Shown here: in pieces, positions 5,911 to 8,773 of the stretch
Layout: each line of letters begins with the position of its first letter
Numbering within the stretch: the first letter of the stretch is position 1
DNA from: Verrucomicrobiales bacterium
GTDB taxonomy: Bacteria > Verrucomicrobiota > Verrucomicrobiia > Verrucomicrobiales > DEV007
Direction of reading: 5' to 3'
DNA: 8,773 nt
NCBI GenBank assembly: GCA_022424805.1
Contig: JAKMGR010000630.1
Span: forward strand, 1-8,773
Notes under the pieces: generated by a model
Told to the model about the DNA's origin: nothing
What the model saw: only the letters and a program-made list of their open reading frames with translations
Databases searched by the model: none
Made by a program: the position numbers and the translations under genes

Positions 5911-7344
5911 ATGTCAGAAGAACCTCCCGCAGAAGGCACCGAGCCGCAGCGTCAGGATGCAATTAAACAGCATCACCTACCGGCAAATCTGAATAAGCTC
6001 TACCTCAAGGCAGAGGCCGCGATGGAACTGCGAAACTGGAGCTACGCAGTTAGCCTGCTGCAGGCCATTCTCATGAAAGAGCCTGGATTTCTCGACGGAC
6101 GCAAACGTCTCCGCCTCGCCTCGGTGAAAGAGAACGAAGGTAAACGCGGGGTGAAGCTCGGCGGAGAAGCCCTCAAGGTCATGAAAATGCAGAGTCAGGT
6201 GAAGAAAGATCCTATCGCCGTGATGAATGCGCTAGAGAAAGAGGTGCTCGCCTCTGATCCTTACAATGCCCAGGGCAATGAGTTGCTTTACCAGGCAGCG
6301 GGAGCTGCGGGACTCTTTATGACGGCGGGCTTTGCATTGGAGACGGTGATCGAAGGTGACCCGAATAACATCAAGTTCTACCACAAGCTAGGCGATTACT
6401 ACATGGCTCGTGAGGCATTTGAAGAAGCTGCTGTCACCTTTGGTAAGATCGTTGAAAAAGATCGCACCGACCTCACAGCATCGAAAAAATACAAGGACGC
6501 GACCGCGAAAGGTTCCATCGCATCTCAGAAATGGGACAGTGATGGTGACTGGCGTGATCTGTTGAAAGACAAGGACGCTTCTGCCGATCTCGAATCGGAG
6601 GGCCGAGCTGCGATGACGGCGGATCAGTTGCAAATTCAGGTCGAGCGTCTCTCCGCAGAGTATGCAGAGGACCAGAACAATATCGATGTGACCAAGCGCC
6701 TCGCCGCGACCTATGAGGAGTTGGAGCAATTCCCAGAAGCTCTGCAGTTCTACGAGTGGGCCTACCACCTCAGTGCGCAGGATCCCGCCCTGGAGAAAAA
6801 GGTCGCCGATATTCGCGAGATCGTGAATTCCGGACAGCTCGATGAACTTCGTCGTTTTGTCGAAGAAAACCCCGAGCATCCTGACATCGAGCAATACAAG
6901 GCCCAGCTTGCCGAGGCTCAGAAAGTGCAGATGGACCAACTCATTGCCGAATCTCAAGAGCGGGTCGACCGAAACCCGACTGACAACGAACTTCGATTCG
7001 AACTCGGAGAGCGTCTTTTCAATGCGGAGCAGTATCGCGAGGCAATCAAGCACCTCCAGCAGGCGAAGCGGAGTCCCAGCCTGCGAATTAAGGTGATGAA
7101 CATGCTCGGTCTCTGTTACGACAGAATGGGCATGACTGACCTCGCTGCGAGTCAGTATGAGGAGGCAATCAGTGAAATCCAGATCATGGATGACACGAAG
7201 AAAGAGCTTCTCTACAACCTCGCGCTCCTCTACGAGAAACTCGGAAACGAGGAGAAATACCTCGAATGCCTCAAGGAAATATACGCAGTCGACTACGACT
7301 ACAAAGACGCGGCTGAGCGAGTCGAGCAATCTTACGGCGGCTGA
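5911..7344 (+). CDS. Cytoplasmic tetratricopeptide-repeat (TPR) protein, conserved in Verrucomicrobiota
   Basis: A 477-residue protein with no signal peptide or membrane segment, so probably a cytoplasmic scaffold. The N-terminus has a charged 25-residue tail, then LPANLNKLYLKAEAAMELRN starts a first TPR hairpin (about 27-60). TPR-like helix pairs follow at about 154-187 (FYHKLGDYYMAREAFEEAAV), 258-291 (YEELEQFPEALQFYEWAY), 359-390, 393-426 (MLGLCYDRMGMTDLAASQYE) and 432-465. The segment 195-250, with QKWDSDGDWRDLLKDKD, is charged and not TPR. I recall this architecture, including the D-P-Y-N-A-Q stretch and the QKW segment, as a conserved verrucomicrobial protein of unknown role. The ATG was chosen because the upstream extension (to 5800) has no conserved character and AGAAAG lies 7 bases before it. 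The next gene is a TPR-AAA+ ATPase in the same direction, which suggests joint work in protein handling. Confidence 0.85.
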   Translation: MSEEPPAEGTEPQRQDAIKQHHLPANLNKLYLKAEAAMELRNWSYAVSLLQAILMKEPGFLDGRKRLRLASVKENEGKRGVKLGGEALKVMKMQSQVKKDPIAVMNALEKEVLASDPYNAQGNELLYQAAGAAGLFMTAGFALETVIEGDPNNIKFYHKLGDYYMAREAFEEAAVTFGKIVEKDRTDLTASKKYKDATAKGSIASQKWDSDGDWRDLLKDKDASADLESEGRAAMTADQLQIQVERLSAEYAEDQNNIDVTKRLAATYEELEQFPEALQFYEWAYHLSAQDPALEKKVADIREIVNSGQLDELRRFVEENPEHPDIEQYKAQLAEAQKVQMDQLIAESQERVDRNPTDNELRFELGERLFNAEQYREAIKHLQQAKRSPSLRIKVMNMLGLCYDRMGMTDLAASQYEEAISEIQIMDDTKKELLYNLALLYEKLGNEEKYLECLKEIYAVDYDYKDAAERVEQSYGG

Positions 7345-7368
7345 GCCGAAGGATTTCGAAGCAAATTT

Positions 7369-7433
7369 CGGCCTGACCCTGTCAGGTCGCAAAGGCAATC
7401 ATGTTGAATCGGACCCCTAACCCTGTTAGGTCG
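7369..7433. repeat. Two homologous hairpins (REP-like palindromes) with compensatory base changes
   Basis: CCTGACCCTGTCAGGTCG (7372-7389) and CCTAACCCTGTTAGGTCG (7416-7433) are 16 of 18 identical and start 44 bases apart. Each forms a 6-base-pair stem with the same CCT loop. The two differences sit opposite each other in the stem (G-C in copy 1, A-T in copy 2), so pairing is kept. Copy 1 can extend to 9 pairs with one G-T (CGG...TCG, 7369-7389). This looks like a pair of REP-type palindromes, which often occur downstream of genes. Confidence 0.6.
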
Positions 7434-7456
7434 ATGAAATAGCAGGGTTTGTTTTT
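7419..7456 (+). terminator. Candidate Rho-independent terminator of the TPR gene
   Basis: AACCCTG (7419-7425) pairs perfectly with CAGGGTT (7443-7449) across a 17-base loop, and the stem is followed by TGTTTTT (7450-7456). It lies 75 bases after the TPR stop. The left arm is shared with the second REP-like hairpin, so the two structures exclude each other. The long loop makes it a moderate terminator at best. Confidence 0.45.
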
Positions 7457-7555
7457 GTGCAGTTTGCTGGTTTGGATTCTCTTTCGGAATGAATGGGAGT
7501 CAAACGGGCGGCTAATCGAGTCTCTCAGATGCTTTCAGCGTCTCTCTCTCCTCAA

Positions 7556-7584
7556 TTGTTTGAGCGATTTCCATGCTATATACG
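7556..7584 (+). promoter_or_regulatory. Weak candidate promoter with overlapping palindrome, upstream of the TPR-AAA+ gene
   Basis: TTGTTT (7556-7561) and TATACG (7579-7584) are 17 bases apart; the overlapping TATATA starts at 7577. A palindrome CTCAA-TTGT-TTGAG (7551-7564) covers the -35 element and could be an operator. Transcription would start near 7591, giving a leader of about 60 bases. This is the only reasonable pair in the gap, but the match is modest. Confidence 0.25.
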
Positions 7585-7650
7585 CCCTTTCCCGAATGCC
7601 GACTTGCGTTGTCCTTCGCTTTCGTTTTTGCTTCTCCTTGACACGAAATT

Positions 7651-8773
7651 ATGGCGGACATTGCATCTCTCAAACAGGCTCTCGCAGTATCGCCAGATAA
7701 CCTGCCTCTTCTGCTTTTGTTAGGAAAAGCCTACCTGGGGGAGTTTCAATTTCAGGACGCCCGGGAAACGTTTGAGAAAGTAGTCGAGCTGGAGCCGGGG
7801 AATCCGGAGGCTCGAACTCAAGTTGCGCAGATCCTTGAGGTCGAAGGTCGTTCTTCGGAGGCGATTATCCGTCTGGAGCAGGTCAATGCAGAGCATCCTG
7901 GTTACGCTCCCGCGTGGATGCTGCGGGCCAAGTTTGCGCTCTCGGAAAACGATGGTGAGTCGGCTCGTGAATGCTACGACCGCGCCGTTGGGATTGATAC
8001 GGAAGTCGCCGACGCCGAGTTGTTAAAGCGAATCCGTGAGGCGGGCGGGAACAAGCCCTCTCAAGAGAAGGGGAACCCGACCCCGATGGCTTCCAGCGAC
8101 TCGCGGGCAGGTGCTTTCTTCGATGCGGATCTGAACGAGGACTACGAGGAGTCATTCGACGACGACGAAATCGAGATCGAATTTGAGGAAAAGCCGGACG
8201 CGGATTTTGATCGCGTTGGCGGGATGGAGGGAGTGAAAGAGGAAATTCGAATGAAGATTCTCTACCCGATAGATAACAAGGAGCTATTCGAAGCCTATGG
8301 GAAGAAAGCTGGCGGCGGCGTCTTGCTCTATGGTCCTCCCGGATGCGGAAAGACGCTGATCAGTCGAGCGACAGCCGGCGAGATCAACGCAAAGTTTTTC
8401 AACATTGGCCTTCACCAGATCCTTGATATGTGGATCGGAAAGTCAGAGGAAAAACTGCACGAGATTTTCGAAATCGCGCGTCGCCAGGCTCCCTCGGTTC
8501 TCTTTTTCGACGAAGTCGACGCACTCGCAGCTGATCGGAAAGACCTGCGAGCTTCCGCAGGCCGGACGCTCATCAATCAGTTCCTCTCCGAACTCGATAG
8601 CGAAGCCGCGGAAAACGACGGCGTGCTGGTCCTTGGAGCGACGAATGCTCCCTGGCATCTCGACTCGGCATTTCTCCGACCAGGGCGGTTTGACCGGCTC
8701 ATCTTTGTTCCTCCTCCAGATGTGGAGGCGCGAGAGGAAATCGTAAAGATTATGGCGGACGGCAAGCCTGTGG
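7651..8773 (+). CDS. TPR-AAA+ ATPase (p97/FtsH-like classical AAA module), runs off right edge
   Basis: The first 374 codons of a cytoplasmic ATPase, not closed by a stop in the window. Residues 3-115 are about three TPR units (LPLLLLLGKAYLGEFQFQDA, then EARTQVAQILEVEGRSSEA). Residues 132-185 are a linker that becomes strongly acidic (many Asp and Glu, 158-184). The AAA+ domain starts at DRVGGMEGVKEEI (187-199). It contains Walker A GPPGCGKT (228-235), the aromatic pore loop MWIGKSE (Trp261), Walker B VLFFDE (283-288), sensor 1 Asn332 in ATNAP, and arginine fingers Arg343 and Arg346 in FLRPGRFDR. All catalytic residues are present, so an active hexameric unfoldase or remodelling ATPase is expected. 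The TPR replaces the N-domain seen in p97 or the membrane anchor of FtsH. An in-frame TGA at 7639-7641 makes the ATG at 7651 the only sensible start; there is no SD sequence. Whether a protease domain, second AAA domain or other module follows cannot be seen. Confidence 0.92.
   Translation, partial: MADIASLKQALAVSPDNLPLLLLLGKAYLGEFQFQDARETFEKVVELEPGNPEARTQVAQILEVEGRSSEAIIRLEQVNAEHPGYAPAWMLRAKFALSENDGESARECYDRAVGIDTEVADAELLKRIREAGGNKPSQEKGNPTPMASSDSRAGAFFDADLNEDYEESFDDDEIEIEFEEKPDADFDRVGGMEGVKEEIRMKILYPIDNKELFEAYGKKAGGGVLLYGPPGCGKTLISRATAGEINAKFFNIGLHQILDMWIGKSEEKLHEIFEIARRQAPSVLFFDEVDALAADRKDLRASAGRTLINQFLSELDSEAAENDGVLVLGATNAPWHLDSAFLRPGRFDRLIFVPPPDVEAREEIVKIMADGKPV

Larger units (their letters stand above)
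7345..7650. other. 306-base intergenic region between the TPR and TPR-AAA+ genes
   Basis: No coding signal was seen in any frame. The left third carries two homologous hairpins and a terminator-like structure (7369-7456). The right part contains a pyrimidine tract (7541-7550), a CTCAA-4-TTGAG palindrome (7551-7564) and a weak promoter-like pair (7556-7584). A TTGACA at 7638-7643 lies too close to the ATG to drive it. The separation suggests that the ATPase gene has its own promoter instead of depending on read-through from the TPR gene. Confidence 0.6.

Noticed and set aside
6388..7398. Minus-strand open frame of 336 codons opposite the TPR gene
   Set aside because: The TPR frame has repeat structure and family character; the antisense product is a Leu/Val/Phe-rich shadow without domain signs.
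7638..7643. Perfect TTGACA -35 element before the TPR-AAA+ gene
   Set aside because: Its -10 box would fall inside the coding sequence at about 7661 (TTGCAT, poor match), downstream of the only sensible ATG.
7449..7723. Short plus-strand frames (83 and 76 codons) in the gap before the ATPase gene
   Set aside because: They are low-complexity Leu/Phe/Arg-rich, lack initiation signals and run into the ATPase gene in other frames.

Overview
The window looks like chromosomal sequence from a member of the Verrucomicrobiota (PVC superphylum). This rests on family recognition from memory, not on a search. The 477-residue TPR protein, the acidic-linker protein at 3262-3753 and the secreted proteins resemble conserved hypothetical families I associate with that phylum. 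Almost no start codon has a clear Shine-Dalgarno sequence, which fits such a lineage. No rRNA, tRNA, CRISPR array or intact mobile element is visible.

Left part (1-2097, minus strand): a compact three-gene run. It holds a zinc-dependent medium-chain dehydrogenase (1066-2097), a secreted protein of probable beta-sandwich type (158-1051), and the first 53 codons of a 3-methyladenine DNA glycosylase that runs off the left edge (1-161). The last two overlap by 4 bases (ATGA), so they are probably translationally coupled.

Middle-left (2177-3753): a small exported or lipid-anchored beta-rich protein (+) meets a TPMT-type SAM methyltransferase (-) with only 2 bases between their stop codons. The methyltransferase diverges from a gene for an acidic-linker protein (+).

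Middle-right (3773-5826, minus strand): a zone of decay. An M23-family peptidase is cut by one in-frame amber codon that separates its zinc ligands. Upstream of it lies a small exported protein with a SecD-like pattern and a very strong promoter almost touching its start codon. Upstream again is a relic of a beta-propeller (LVIVD-like) gene with an internal stop and no 5' part.

Right part (5911-8773, plus strand): a cytoplasmic TPR protein, a 306-base gap with two homologous hairpins and an intrinsic terminator, and then a TPR-AAA+ ATPase that runs off the right edge. The ATPase has an N-terminal TPR region, an acidic linker and a classical p97/FtsH-like ATPase module with all key residues. 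The TPR protein/TPR-AAA+ pair is the best candidate for an uncharacterised protein-remodelling system, but its substrate and any partners lie outside what can be seen.
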